Shown here in pieces: positions 35,323 through 44,307 of a stretch of DNA of 64,000 bases. Position 1 is the stretch's first letter, and each line of letters begins with the position of its first letter. Origin of the DNA: Chryseobacterium sp. MA9 (GTDB lineage Bacteria > Bacteroidota > Bacteroidia > Flavobacteriales > Weeksellaceae); contig NZ_CP075170.1 in assembly GCF_024399315.1 (NCBI RefSeq), forward strand, positions 2,480,001 to 2,544,000, given 5' to 3'. Below the pieces are notes generated by a model, which saw only the letters and a program-made list of their open reading frames with translations, had not been told where the DNA came from and made no database searches. Made by a program: the position numbers and the translations under genes.

Positions 35323-36552
35323 TTATTTTTTAGGATTAATTTTTAATTTATTCATGAAAATCGCGGATGTGATCAATAAGGAAAGTGGAATCAGGGAAAG
35401 ATAAAATGCCTGCTGCCCACTGAATTCCTGAAACACAAAACCAGTAATGATAGAACCTATAGTTCCTCCAATTGCTGAGAAAACAACTATTAATCCTGAC
35501 ATGGCACTGTGTAAATATTTCGGAATAGATGCCAGAATTACAGAATTAATACTTGGATAAATAGGTGCCAGCAAACCTCCCATCAAAGGAAATAAATAGA
35601 CGACCAAAGGAGCATTCATCCAACTGGTATTCGTGTCTATATGAATATTATGGGTAAGAGGTAAAACCAACAGTAAACTAATAGCAAAACCAATCACACA
35701 AAAAGAAACAACATAGATCCAGCTGAATTTCTTAGAGAAGAATCCCGATAAAAATCTTCCTAAAGCAAAAGCCCCCGCCAAAACTGCTCCCGCCTGGATA
35801 CTCATTGATGTAGGTACTTTTAAAATTTCCTTATAAAAAGTAGGTGTCCATGTTTGAAAACTCTGCTCTACCAATACAAAAAGGAAAGCGCATAATAAAA
35901 AGCACAATACTTTTTTATAGCTAAATAAGCTTACACTATTTTTTAAATCCCCCAAGAGGTCTGTTTTCTCACTTTTCGCTTCCTGCTCGTTCAGCTTTGA
36001 AAAGAATAAGAACAAAAAAGATAAAGTGGAAAGCCCTCCAAGAACCCAATATACATCCAGCCATCGGGTAGATTCCGGATTATGATCATCAATATATAAG
36101 CTGAATAAAACATTTCCTGCCAATACCCCGATCATGAAAAATCCTTCCAGAAATCCCATAAAACTGGAATGTTCCTTGTCTGTATTCGTAACCAATCCAA
36201 TAGAAGTAAAAACTGATATTTTGATTAAAGCAAAGGAAACACCCACCGTGGCAAATAATAATTTAAAAACCCAAAAGGTATTGGTAAATGGCATTACAAA
36301 ACACATACAGCTTACCAGAAATAAGGCAATCAACATTGATTTTTTGATCCCTATTTTGGGAAGAAATGAAGCCAGAATGAATGAGCAAATTGCAATGGGA
36401 AGATCTTTGAACCCCTCCAAAACACTGGCCGAAGATTTTGAAATCCCAAAATTCTGCTGTACCTGTAGAATGACTGTTCCTACAGAATTCAGAAGAATTG
36501 CGAAGACAAAATAGTTTAAAAATAAAACGGCCTTGATGTTAAGATTTTTCAT
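35323..36552 (-). CDS. MFS transporter, probable sugar importer
   Basis: 409 residues with about 12 membrane segments split by a cytoplasmic loop near residues 190-210. Recognisable MFS features: an N-terminal GFKDLPIAICSFILASFLPK loop region and repeated Gly-rich helices such as AGAVLAGAFALGRFLSGFF. It is the first gene of the unit with treF, which follows after only 2 bases. By context it moves trehalose or a related disaccharide into the cytoplasm for TreF; the sequence alone does not fix the substrate. Confidence 0.88.
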   Translation of the reverse strand: MKNLNIKAVLFLNYFVFAILLNSVGTVILQVQQNFGISKSSASVLEGFKDLPIAICSFILASFLPKIGIKKSMLIALFLVSCMCFVMPFTNTFWVFKLLFATVGVSFALIKISVFTSIGLVTNTDKEHSSFMGFLEGFFMIGVLAGNVLFSLYIDDHNPESTRWLDVYWVLGGLSTLSFLFLFFSKLNEQEAKSEKTDLLGDLKNSVSLFSYKKVLCFLLCAFLFVLVEQSFQTWTPTFYKEILKVPTSMSIQAGAVLAGAFALGRFLSGFFSKKFSWIYVVSFCVIGFAISLLLVLPLTHNIHIDTNTSWMNAPLVVYLFPLMGGLLAPIYPSINSVILASIPKYLHSAMSGLIVVFSAIGGTIGSIITGFVFQEFSGQQAFYLSLIPLSLLITSAIFMNKLKINPKK

Positions 36553-36587
36553 TCAGGTTATTTCTTGTTGGCTAAGATAGAAGCATT

Positions 36588-36610
36588 TGTGTTAACGATA
36601 ATTTAACACA
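36588..36610. promoter_or_regulatory. palindromic operator candidate of the trehalase locus
   Basis: A perfect inverted repeat TGTGTTAA-N7-TTAACACA in the 123-base divergent region between the MFS gene and the araC-type regulator, 36 bases from the MFS start and 66 from the regulator start. It is a probable regulator-binding site, likely for the AraC protein encoded next to it. Confidence 0.5.
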
Positions 36611-36675
36611 GTAAATCAATATTTGAACTATATTAATATAATTAGTATTTTTAGTAAATAAATATGATTAATTAA

Positions 36676-37581
36676 ATGAAAGTTACTTTTGAAAGGGTCA
36701 TCCCTAATGAAAAGAGCTCGTTCCGCACGATTCATAACAACTCCCCTATTTCAGAATTCAAATGGGAGTATCATTATCATCCCGAAATTGAACTGGTATG
36801 TGTCATCTCCGGGAACGGAACCCGCCATGTAGGCTATCATAAAAGTAATTATACGAATGGAGATCTGGTTTTAATCGGGTCCAATATTCCCCACTCCGGA
36901 TTTGGACTGAATTCTATTGATCCGCATGAAGAAATTGTACTTCAGTTCAAAGAAGAAATCCTGCAGTTTCCTCAGCAGGAAGTAGAAGCCAGATCTATCA
37001 AAAACCTGTTGGAACTTTCAAAATACGGGATTCATTTTCATCATAAAGTAAAAAAAATAATGCTTCCCAAACTGAAGCTTATGCTGGAGTCGGAAGGATA
37101 TAAGAGATATTTGCTGTTGCTTGAAATTCTTTTTGAGCTTTCGAAATGTGAGGATTATGATCTTCTGAACAAAGAAATCATGCCCTACACCATTATTTCA
37201 AAAAATAAAACCCGTCTTGAAAATATCTTCACGTATGTAGAACATCATTACGACAAGGAAATTGATATTGAAGACGTTGCAAAGCTGGCCAATCTTACTT
37301 TGCCTGCCTTCTGCAATTTTTTTAAAAAAGCAACCCAGATCACTTTTACAGAATTTGTAAATAGATACAGAATCAACAAGGCTTGCCTGCTGATGGCACA
37401 GGACAGGTCTATTTCAGAATGCAGCTATCAATGCGGTTTTAATAATGTGACCTACTTCAATAGGATGTTTAAAAAATATACCGGGAAAACGCCTTCAGAA
37501 TTTATTAAGAATAATTCTCATAATAAAGTCAATGTAGATCTGAAGGTTGAAAAGGAGACTAAAAGTAAGGCAAGTTTTTAA
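36676..37581 (+). CDS. AraC family transcriptional regulator
   Basis: 301 residues. An N-terminal cupin sensor (about 20-150; YHYHPEIELVCVISGNGTRH and GDLVLIGSNIPHSG) is followed by a C-terminal double helix-turn-helix (about 190-290; IEDVAKLANLTLPAFCNFFK, ECSYQCGFNNVTYFNRMFKK, GKTPSEFI). It is transcribed divergently from the MFS-treF-TonB receptor unit and is the obvious candidate for its activator, sensing trehalose or a derivative. That is inference from position. Confidence 0.92.
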   Translation: MKVTFERVIPNEKSSFRTIHNNSPISEFKWEYHYHPEIELVCVISGNGTRHVGYHKSNYTNGDLVLIGSNIPHSGFGLNSIDPHEEIVLQFKEEILQFPQQEVEARSIKNLLELSKYGIHFHHKVKKIMLPKLKLMLESEGYKRYLLLLEILFELSKCEDYDLLNKEIMPYTIISKNKTRLENIFTYVEHHYDKEIDIEDVAKLANLTLPAFCNFFKKATQITFTEFVNRYRINKACLLMAQDRSISECSYQCGFNNVTYFNRMFKKYTGKTPSEFIKNNSHNKVNVDLKVEKETKSKASF

Positions 37582-37673
37582 TTTTTTGTTAATCAATGAT
37601 CTGTTTATGGAAACCCGTAAGGCTAAACAACTTACATAAATTACTTTCGTAAAACAATTTAAAATAACAAACC

Positions 37674-37964
37674 ATGGCAATTAGAATTACTTGCATCAAC
37701 AAAGACAATGGAAATCATGAAAATCCTAATTTAGCAATTACACATTTAGGATGGATAAACGAAAAAGGAGAAACAGGGAAAAGTACCAGACTACAAATTT
37801 ATTCTTGGATAAAGGATAAAAATGGTTTAGCTTATGTTACAGATAATAAAGGAAATTCTGTAAAAGTTATTACAGCTGAAACCCGTACTGGTACCCAATA
37901 CCTAAAAACGGAAGCAGATAGTACTGAAAAAAACAACCTATTATCACTTCCTGAATGTAAATAA
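37674..37964 (+). CDS. DUF3892 domain-containing protein
   Basis: 96 residues starting MAIRITCINKDNGNHENPNL and containing LGWINEKGETGKSTR and AYVTDNKGNSVKV, then NLLSLPEC at the end. This is the DUF3892 pattern (short all-beta protein, widely distributed, function unknown). Monocistronic, followed by a hairpin. Confidence 0.9.
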   Translation: MAIRITCINKDNGNHENPNLAITHLGWINEKGETGKSTRLQIYSWIKDKNGLAYVTDNKGNSVKVITAETRTGTQYLKTEADSTEKNNLLSLPECK

Positions 37965-37986
37965 AATTCACATTCTTTAAATTAAA

Positions 37987-38014
37987 AAGCTGTCCTAATT
38001 AAATAGAACAGCTT
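37987..38014. terminator. probable bidirectional terminator
   Basis: Stem AAGCTGT-C / G-ACAGCTT with an AT-rich loop of about 10-12 bases, then ATATTTTAT. Weaker than the others and without a full T run. Confidence 0.6.
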
Positions 38015-38070
38015 ATATTTTATATTATAAGTAAAAACCAATAACTAAATAGCTAGCAACTAATCATTAT

Positions 38071-38625
38071 TTATTTCCATTTAATATTGCATCCCATGCT
38101 AGGTCTTTGAATGTCTTCCTGAGCTTCTCCAGCCAAAAGATTTTCAAAAGCAATAATCAGATCCTCACCTGTAACATCTTTATTATTTCCAGGTCTTGAA
38201 TCATCCATCTGACCTCTGTACACAAGATCCAGTTTATCATCAAAAAAATAAAAATCCGGTGTACAAGCAGCCTCATAAGCTTTAGCTACAGCCTGGCTTT
38301 CATCAAATAAATAAGGGAAATCAAAATTTCTTTCAATCTGAAATTCAATCATTTTTTCAGGAGAATCTGCCGGATATTTTTCAATATCATTAGCATTGAT
38401 GGCAATGAATTCAATTCCACGCTCGTTATAATCTTCGTATAATTCATTGATCTTGTCGATCACATGAAGAACAAACGGACAGTGGTTGCACATGAAGATC
38501 ACCAAAGTTCCTTTTTCTCCTTTCAGTTCGTCCAACGACTGAAGTTCATTCGTTTTTGACGGGTTAGGAAGTTCAAAAAACGGTGCTTTTGTTCCTAATG
38601 CCAGCATATTTGAGGGAGTATTCAT
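38071..38625 (-). CDS. thioredoxin-like (AhpC/TSA-type redoxin) protein
   Basis: 184 residues of thioredoxin fold, no signal peptide. The active site is CNHCPF in VIFMCNHCPFVLHVIDKIN, a CxxC pair, followed by EFIAINANDIEKYP and a conserved CTPDFYFFD segment with a third cysteine. Such single-domain redoxins are common in Bacteroidetes; the partner is unknown. Monocistronic. Confidence 0.9.
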   Translation of the reverse strand: MNTPSNMLALGTKAPFFELPNPSKTNELQSLDELKGEKGTLVIFMCNHCPFVLHVIDKINELYEDYNERGIEFIAINANDIEKYPADSPEKMIEFQIERNFDFPYLFDESQAVAKAYEAACTPDFYFFDDKLDLVYRGQMDDSRPGNNKDVTGEDLIIAFENLLAGEAQEDIQRPSMGCNIKWK

Positions 38626-38708
38626 ATCCTTTTTTCTTTACCGCAAAGATAGATATTTCTTTTATTAATTGGGCTGAGTTCTGAAACAGACATTTTATTT
38701 TTAGTAGA

Positions 38709-38834
38709 GGAAGGAAGCTGGAAGCTGGAGGAGGGAAGATTTTTAGACCTCAAAAATAGTTATAGTCAAATTCTATTAATGGTATTTTTTTAACGCGAAA
38801 CAACTTCCAGCCCCCACTCTTCCAGCTTCCAGCC
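38709..38834. repeat. intergenic inverted repeat, GGAAGCTGGAAG type
   Basis: The left arm GGAAGGAAGCTGGAAGCTGG (from 38709, extended to 38738) faces the right arm CTTCCAGC...CTTCCAGCTTCCAGCC (38803-38834). The arms are imperfectly complementary with a 64-base AT-rich spacer. Similar arms occur at 47067 and 48712. Occupies much of the 320-base gap before the tetR gene. Confidence 0.7.
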
Positions 38835-38897
38835 TTTGATTTATTTTCCTTTAAATAGTCGGCAAACCTATAAAACTCATAATATCCTTTGGAAGTT

Positions 38898-38932
38898 ATA
38901 TTAAAAAGTTTGTAGTTTTGCTAACGCTGTTA
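38898..38932 (+). promoter_or_regulatory. promoter and operator of the tetR-type gene
   Basis: -7 element TAGTTTTG (38913-38920) with TTTG (about 38888-38891) near -33, followed at once by the palindrome TAACGCTGTTA (38922-38932) over the expected transcription start, 13 bases before the ATG. The same palindrome recurs three times before the efflux genes, which suggests autorepression. Confidence 0.65.
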
Positions 38933-38945
38933 GTAAATAAATATC

Positions 38946-39542
38946 ATGGGTCTACATGAACGCCGTCAACGAGAAAAAGAATCCATCCGTGCAAATATTT
39001 TGCAGGCTGCTTTTACTTTGGCTAAAACCGAAGGCTGGGGTTCACTGTCTATGCGTAAGATAGCTGATGCTATTGAGTATAGTGCACCTGTAGTATATGA
39101 TTATTTTGAAAATAAAGAAGCTATTCTATTTGAAATTTCTTTAGATGGCTTTCATAAGTTACACATAGAATTATTAAAAGCTCAGCAAAAACATGACACT
39201 CCGGAAGAGCAACTCATTGCAATTGTGGATGCATACTGGAACTTTGCTTTTAAAAACAAGGAATATTACCAGCTTATGTTTGGTCTTGGAATGCAATGCT
39301 GTGGAAAAGGGCAGATGAAAAAAGAATTCTCATCATTCCAGGAACTGATCTATGAATGTACCTATGAGATTATTAAGAAAAACGGATCCAATCCGGACAA
39401 TGCCTGTCATATGTCTCATGCTCTGTTTTCTGCCGTTCACGGAATGATCTCTATTATGATGATGCGTACTGCTGATATCCCTTCCACAATGAACAAGACG
39501 ACATTGGACGAAACTGTTTCGGCTTTTGTTAAGTCTTTGTAA
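38946..39542 (+). CDS. TetR/AcrR family transcriptional regulator
   Basis: 198 residues. The N-terminal helix-turn-helix is typical: ESIRANILQAAFTLAKTEGW, MRKIADAIEYSAPVVYDYF and ENKEAILFEI. The C-terminal part is an all-helical ligand domain (TetR_C-like, with HALFSAVHGMISIMMMRTA). It stands 366 bases before a three-gene RND efflux operon in the same direction and almost certainly represses it and itself; see the operator repeats. Confidence 0.93.
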   Translation: MGLHERRQREKESIRANILQAAFTLAKTEGWGSLSMRKIADAIEYSAPVVYDYFENKEAILFEISLDGFHKLHIELLKAQQKHDTPEEQLIAIVDAYWNFAFKNKEYYQLMFGLGMQCCGKGQMKKEFSSFQELIYECTYEIIKKNGSNPDNACHMSHALFSAVHGMISIMMMRTADIPSTMNKTTLDETVSAFVKSL

Positions 39543-39578
39543 TTTTTTTTTGAATTAAAAATTAACACCGTTAGGAAA
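39540..39578 (+). promoter_or_regulatory. operator copy 2 (first half of a 38-base direct repeat)
   Basis: TAATTTTTTTTTGAATTAAA followed by ATTAACACCGTTAGGAAAC. It contains the palindrome TAAC-ACC-GTTA at 39563-39573. The whole block recurs at 39804-39842. Confidence 0.6.
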
Positions 39579-39692
39579 CTTAACGCCGAATTAATTTAGA
39601 TGATTCCGTGATTCCTGATTAAAAATGAAAACCATTTATGAAGCAATTCATATCATTCAGTTGTTAAATGTAGTCATTTTTTGCTCATCAAT

Positions 39693-39708
39693 TAACACTG
39701 TTAGTAAA
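39693..39708 (+). promoter_or_regulatory. operator copy 3
   Basis: TAACACTGTTAGTAAA, palindrome TAAC-ACT-GTTA at 39693-39703, with the same GTAAA extension as the copy over the tetR promoter. Confidence 0.6.
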
Positions 39709-39803
39709 ATTAACACACCTTACACCATCATTATACACTTAAATACATTAAAAACAATTTTCAATTATGGAAACAATCGACTTCATCGAACATTAAAAAT
39801 TCT

Positions 39804-39842
39804 GTAATTTTTTTTGAACTAACCATTAACACCGTTAGGAAA
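39804..39842 (+). promoter_or_regulatory. operator copy 4 (second half of the direct repeat)
   Basis: TAATTTTTTTTGAACTAACC then ATTAACACCGTTAGGAAAA, palindrome TAAC-ACC-GTTA at 39827-39837, 72 bases before the adaptor ATG. Nearly identical to the block at 39540-39578. Confidence 0.65.
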
Positions 39843-39908
39843 AAAAACAGCATTTATTAAAAAGAACTTTATTTAAATCTAACACTTCATTAAAAAAATT
39901 AAACCACA

Positions 39909-41069
39909 ATGAAAATACCTGGAAAAACAAGGTTTATTGTACTTATTGCAAGTATAATTCTTTTACAGAGCTGTACCAAGGCTGCAGAAGGATCCAATGC
40001 CGCACCGCCAGCTCCAGAACTTCCGGTTTATACCGTTCTCACATCACCCGCTACTACATATCAGGAATTCCCTACTGCCTTAGAAGGGAAAAATAATGTT
40101 GAAATAAGATCTCAGGTAGATGGTTATCTTGATAGAATCTATGTAGAGGAAGGGGCTTACGTAAGAGCCGGACAGCCATTATTTAAAATAGACTCCAGAA
40201 GCTATGGTGAACAAATGAATATGGCTCAGGCTAACCTACAGGCTGCTAATGCAAATATACAAAAGGCAAGAGTAGAAGTAGACAGACTTCAGCCATTGGT
40301 TGCTGCCAAAGTAGTTTCTGATGTACAATTAAAAACAGCAAAAGCCAATTATGAAGCCGCTGTTGCTGCTGCTTCACAAGCCAGAGCCTCTGTAGGAAGC
40401 GCAAGAATCAATGTAGGATTCACAACCATTACAGCTCCTGTAAGCGGTTATATCGGAAGAATCCCATACAAAAAAGGAAGTCTGATCTCAAGAACAGACG
40501 CAAATCCATTGACATTATTATCTGATATCAGTGAAATTTATGCTTATTTCTCTTTGAGTGAACTAGACTTTATCGCTTTTCAGAATAAGTATCCTGGTGC
40601 TACTTTGGAAGAAAAACTGAAAAATATGCCGATGGTAGAATTGGTAATTGCTGACAACAGTACTTATCCTGAAAAAGGAAGACTGAGCATCGTAGACGGA
40701 CAGTTTGATAAAACTACCGGAGCCATCAGTGTACGTGCTGTATTCCCTAATGCCAACGGAGCTTTAAGAACCGGAAACACGGGAAGAGTACGTATGCCGC
40801 AACTGATATCGAATGCCGTAGTAATCCCACAGGAATCCACTTTCGAAATTCAGGATAAAACTTACGTATATGTAATGGGTAAAGATCAGAAGGTAACCGG
40901 TAGACCAATCAAAATATCTGGAAAAACGGATAGCTATTATTTTATTTCTGAAGGGCTTGCACCTGGGGAAAAAATCGTATTCACAGGGATTGGAAGCTTG
41001 AAAGATGGTGCATCTATCAGACCGAAAAACATTTCTTCTGACAGCTTATTAAAAGCAAAACCATTATAG
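39909..41069 (+). CDS. RND efflux periplasmic adaptor (membrane fusion protein)
   Basis: 386 residues with a lipoprotein signal (LLQSCTKAAEG). The AcrA/MexA-type order is visible: barrel-sandwich halves around EIRSQVDGYLDRIYVEEGAY and INVGFTTITAPVSGYIGR, an alpha-hairpin of about residues 100-165 rich in Gln/Ala (MAQANLQAANANIQKARVEV), and a beta-barrel ending DSYYFISEGLAPGEKIVFTG. It bridges the inner-membrane pump to the outer-membrane channel. It starts the efflux operon; the permease follows after 40 bases. Confidence 0.95.
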   Translation: MKIPGKTRFIVLIASIILLQSCTKAAEGSNAAPPAPELPVYTVLTSPATTYQEFPTALEGKNNVEIRSQVDGYLDRIYVEEGAYVRAGQPLFKIDSRSYGEQMNMAQANLQAANANIQKARVEVDRLQPLVAAKVVSDVQLKTAKANYEAAVAAASQARASVGSARINVGFTTITAPVSGYIGRIPYKKGSLISRTDANPLTLLSDISEIYAYFSLSELDFIAFQNKYPGATLEEKLKNMPMVELVIADNSTYPEKGRLSIVDGQFDKTTGAISVRAVFPNANGALRTGNTGRVRMPQLISNAVVIPQESTFEIQDKTYVYVMGKDQKVTGRPIKISGKTDSYYFISEGLAPGEKIVFTGIGSLKDGASIRPKNISSDSLLKAKPL

Positions 41070-41109
41070 TCCTTTCCGAATACAGAAGACTTAAAAAAAT
41101 AAACTTCTT

Positions 41110-44100
41110 ATGTTAAAACAATTTATAGAAAGACCGGTCCTTTCAACGGTCATCTCCATAATACTCTTATTATTGGGAGCTCTGTCTCTCTTTAATTTAC
41201 CGATTGCTCTCTTTCCGGACATCGCCCCACCGAGTGTGCAGGTAACAGCATTCTATCCGGGAGCTAACGCAGAGGTTGTAGCACGTTCGGTAGCCACTCC
41301 TATTGAGGAGGCCGTGAACGGAGTTGAGAACATGACTTACATGACCTCAAATTCCAGTAACGACGGTACAATGACACTGAGTGTCTTCTTCAAACAGGGT
41401 GCTGATGCTGATAATGCAGCAGTAAACGTACAAAACCGTGTATCGAAGGCTATGAGCCAGCTGCCTCAGGAGGTAGTACAGGCCGGGATTTCAACACAGA
41501 AAGTACAGAACAGTATGATCATGTTCATGGGATTGACCAGTGAAAATGAAAAGCAATATGACGAATTATTCCTTCAAAACTATCTGAAGATTAATGTTAT
41601 TCCTCAGATACAGCGTATCCCGGGAGTAGCACAGGCACAGGTATTCGGAACAAGGGATTATTCTATGAGAATCTGGCTTAAACCGGATCGTCTGGCATCA
41701 AACAATCTTTCTCCTCAGGAAGTTTTAGCAGCTATTAAAGATCATAACCTTGAAGCTGCTCCGGGCCGTCTTGGACAGGGAAGTAAGGAAACTTACGAAT
41801 ATATCCTTAAGTATAAAGGAAAACTGAATAAGAATGAAGACTATGAAAACATTGCTATTAAAGCCAATAGTGACGGTTCTTTCTTACGATTAAAAGATGT
41901 AGCAAGAGTAGAATTCGGTTCTTATACTTATACTGCCACCAACAGAGTAGACGGAAAACCGGTTGCCGGATTCGCTATTTTACAGACTGCAGGTTCCAAT
42001 GCGAATGAAATCCTGACTGAAATTGAACAGCAGGTGAAAGTAATGGAAACTACTCTTCCAAAAGGAGTAAAGCCTATTATCATGTATAATTCCAAAGACT
42101 TCCTGGATGCATCAATCCATCAGGTTGTGGAAACTTTAGTTATTGCCTTCATTCTGGTATTTATTGTAGTATATATTTTCCTTCAGGATTTCAGATCTAC
42201 ATTAATTCCAGCTATTGCAGTGCCAGTTGCGATCATCGGAACATTCTTCTTTCTTCAGCTCTTTGGTTTCAGTATCAATATGCTTACGCTGTTTGCATTG
42301 GTTCTGGCCATTGGTATTGTAGTGGATGATGCCATTGTAGTGGTAGAAGCCGTCCATTCTAAAATGGAACAAACAGGAATGCCTGTAGAACATGCTACGA
42401 TGAACTCTATGAGTGAAATCTCAGGGGCCATTATTTCCATTACACTCGTAATGTGTGCCGTGTTTATTCCGGTTGGTTTCATGCAGGGACCTGCTGGAGT
42501 TTTCTACAGACAGTTTGCATTTACATTAGCAATTGCTATTTTAATTTCAGCAGTAAACGCATTGACATTAAGTCCGGCGTTGTGTGCAATGTTCTTAAAT
42601 GATCCTCAGGGAGAACATGGAGAACACGGTCATAAAACAGGTTTTGGAGCGAGATTTTTCAATGCATTTAATGCAAGCTTCAACAGCATGACCAGAAAAT
42701 ACATCTACAGCCTTAAGTTTTTAATTAAAAATAAATGGGTTGCTATAGGAGGACTTGTAGTCATTACAGCGGCAAGTATCTTCCTGATTAAAAAAGCACC
42801 GTCAGGATTTATTCCTACAGAAGACCAGGGATTCGTATTGTATGCAGTGAATACTCCTCCGGGAAGTTCACTTGAAAGAACACACAGAGCGACAGCACAA
42901 ATTGATAAAATTATCAACGGTGAAAAGGCAACCAACCACCTTTGGGTAGCAGATGGAATGAATTTCATCAGTAATGCGAATGCTTCTCCATATTCTGCTG
43001 GCTTCATCAAGCTTAAAGATTACGATAAGCGTGGTGAAATGAAAGATCCTGATCAGATTGCAGCAACATTAACAGGTAAGGTAAGCCAGGTGAAAGATGC
43101 GAATGCATTCTTCTTCAACTTCCCTACTGTACAAGGTTTCGGTAACGTTTCCGGATTTGAATTCATGCTTCAGGATAAAACAAATGGTTCTTTTGAACAG
43201 TTGGGAACAACTACTCAACAATTCATTGGAGAGTTGATGAAAAGACCTGAAATTGCTTTCGCCTTTACAACTTACGCTGCCGGAAATCCTCAGTACACCA
43301 TTGATGTGGATACTGATAAAGCCAACCAGCTGGGTGTTTCTGTAACAGAACTGATGCAGACGATGCAGATCTACTTCGGAAGTAGCTTTGTATCGGATTT
43401 CAACAGATTCGGAAAATATTATAGAGTAATGGCTCAGGCAGACATTCCTTACCGTACAGATGTCAATTCACTGGAAGGAATTTATGTAAAAAATAAATCA
43501 GGAGAAATGGTTCCTGCAAAAACTCTGGTGACGTTAAAAAGATCTTTCGGTCCTGAAACGGTAACAAGAAATAACCTTTTCAATGCAGTAACAATAAATG
43601 GAACTCCCAAACCTGGTTACAGTACCGGAGATGCCATCAAAGCAGTAGAAGAAGTTGCTCAGCAGTCATTACCAAGAGGATATGGATATGAGTGGACAGG
43701 GATTACCCGTGAAGAAATTAAAACAAGCGGACAAACTGCGTTTATTTTCTTTTTAAGTATCTTGTTTGTTTACTTCTTACTGGCTGCACAATATGAAAGT
43801 TATATACTTCCTTTTGCCATTATTCTTACCATTCCTACAGGAATTTTCGGAGTATTTGCCTTCACAGGACTGGCAGGAATTGATAACAACATTTACGTTC
43901 AGGTAGGATTGATCATGCTTGTAGGACTATTGGCGAAGAATGCCATACTGATTGTAGAATTTGCCGTACAAAGAAGAAAAGCAGGTAAAACTTTGATTGA
44001 GTCTGCACTTCAGGCATCAAGATTACGTTTAAGACCAATCTTAATGACCTCTTTTGCATTCATCGTGGGGATGCTTCCGTTGGTATGGACACAAGGTGCC

Positions 44101-44292
44101 TCTTCAAAAGGAAATCATTCTATCGGATATAGTACCGTAGGGGGAATGCTTACAGGGGTAATATTCGGGATTTTTATTATTCCGGTAATGTATGTGATCT
44201 TCCAGTACCTGCATGAAAAAATGCCAAGCAGAAAACAGAAAAGACTTCTGAAAAAACAAATGGAGGAAGAACTTTTAGCTGCTACTCACTAA
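41110..44292 (+). CDS. RND multidrug efflux permease (HAE-1/AcrB type)
   Basis: 1060 residues, the usual size. Twelve membrane segments with two large periplasmic loops. N-terminus MLKQFIERPVLSTVISIILL, NLPIALFPDIAPPSVQVTA; the proton-relay aspartates lie in the fourth helix VLAIGIVVDDAIVVVEAVH; the second half has FFLSILFVYFLLAAQYESY and LLAKNAILIVEFA. It is an inner-membrane, proton-driven pump for toxic compounds. The substrate range cannot be read from sequence. Expected to be controlled by the upstream TetR protein. Confidence 0.96.
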   Translation: MLKQFIERPVLSTVISIILLLLGALSLFNLPIALFPDIAPPSVQVTAFYPGANAEVVARSVATPIEEAVNGVENMTYMTSNSSNDGTMTLSVFFKQGADADNAAVNVQNRVSKAMSQLPQEVVQAGISTQKVQNSMIMFMGLTSENEKQYDELFLQNYLKINVIPQIQRIPGVAQAQVFGTRDYSMRIWLKPDRLASNNLSPQEVLAAIKDHNLEAAPGRLGQGSKETYEYILKYKGKLNKNEDYENIAIKANSDGSFLRLKDVARVEFGSYTYTATNRVDGKPVAGFAILQTAGSNANEILTEIEQQVKVMETTLPKGVKPIIMYNSKDFLDASIHQVVETLVIAFILVFIVVYIFLQDFRSTLIPAIAVPVAIIGTFFFLQLFGFSINMLTLFALVLAIGIVVDDAIVVVEAVHSKMEQTGMPVEHATMNSMSEISGAIISITLVMCAVFIPVGFMQGPAGVFYRQFAFTLAIAILISAVNALTLSPALCAMFLNDPQGEHGEHGHKTGFGARFFNAFNASFNSMTRKYIYSLKFLIKNKWVAIGGLVVITAASIFLIKKAPSGFIPTEDQGFVLYAVNTPPGSSLERTHRATAQIDKIINGEKATNHLWVADGMNFISNANASPYSAGFIKLKDYDKRGEMKDPDQIAATLTGKVSQVKDANAFFFNFPTVQGFGNVSGFEFMLQDKTNGSFEQLGTTTQQFIGELMKRPEIAFAFTTYAAGNPQYTIDVDTDKANQLGVSVTELMQTMQIYFGSSFVSDFNRFGKYYRVMAQADIPYRTDVNSLEGIYVKNKSGEMVPAKTLVTLKRSFGPETVTRNNLFNAVTINGTPKPGYSTGDAIKAVEEVAQQSLPRGYGYEWTGITREEIKTSGQTAFIFFLSILFVYFLLAAQYESYILPFAIILTIPTGIFGVFAFTGLAGIDNNIYVQVGLIMLVGLLAKNAILIVEFAVQRRKAGKTLIESALQASRLRLRPILMTSFAFIVGMLPLVWTQGASSKGNHSIGYSTVGGMLTGVIFGIFIIPVMYVIFQYLHEKMPSRKQKRLLKKQMEEELLAATH

Positions 44293-44307
44293 TAAAAAAA
44301 ATGAATT

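Noticed and set aside
39625..39807. 60-codon ORF between tetR and the efflux adaptor
   Set aside because: It lies across the operator repeats, has biased composition from AT-rich DNA and no signal or family feature. The direct repeats explain this region better.
42202..42482. Two minus-strand ORFs inside the RND permease gene
   Set aside because: Antisense shadows of a strongly conserved coding region; no independent coding signal.
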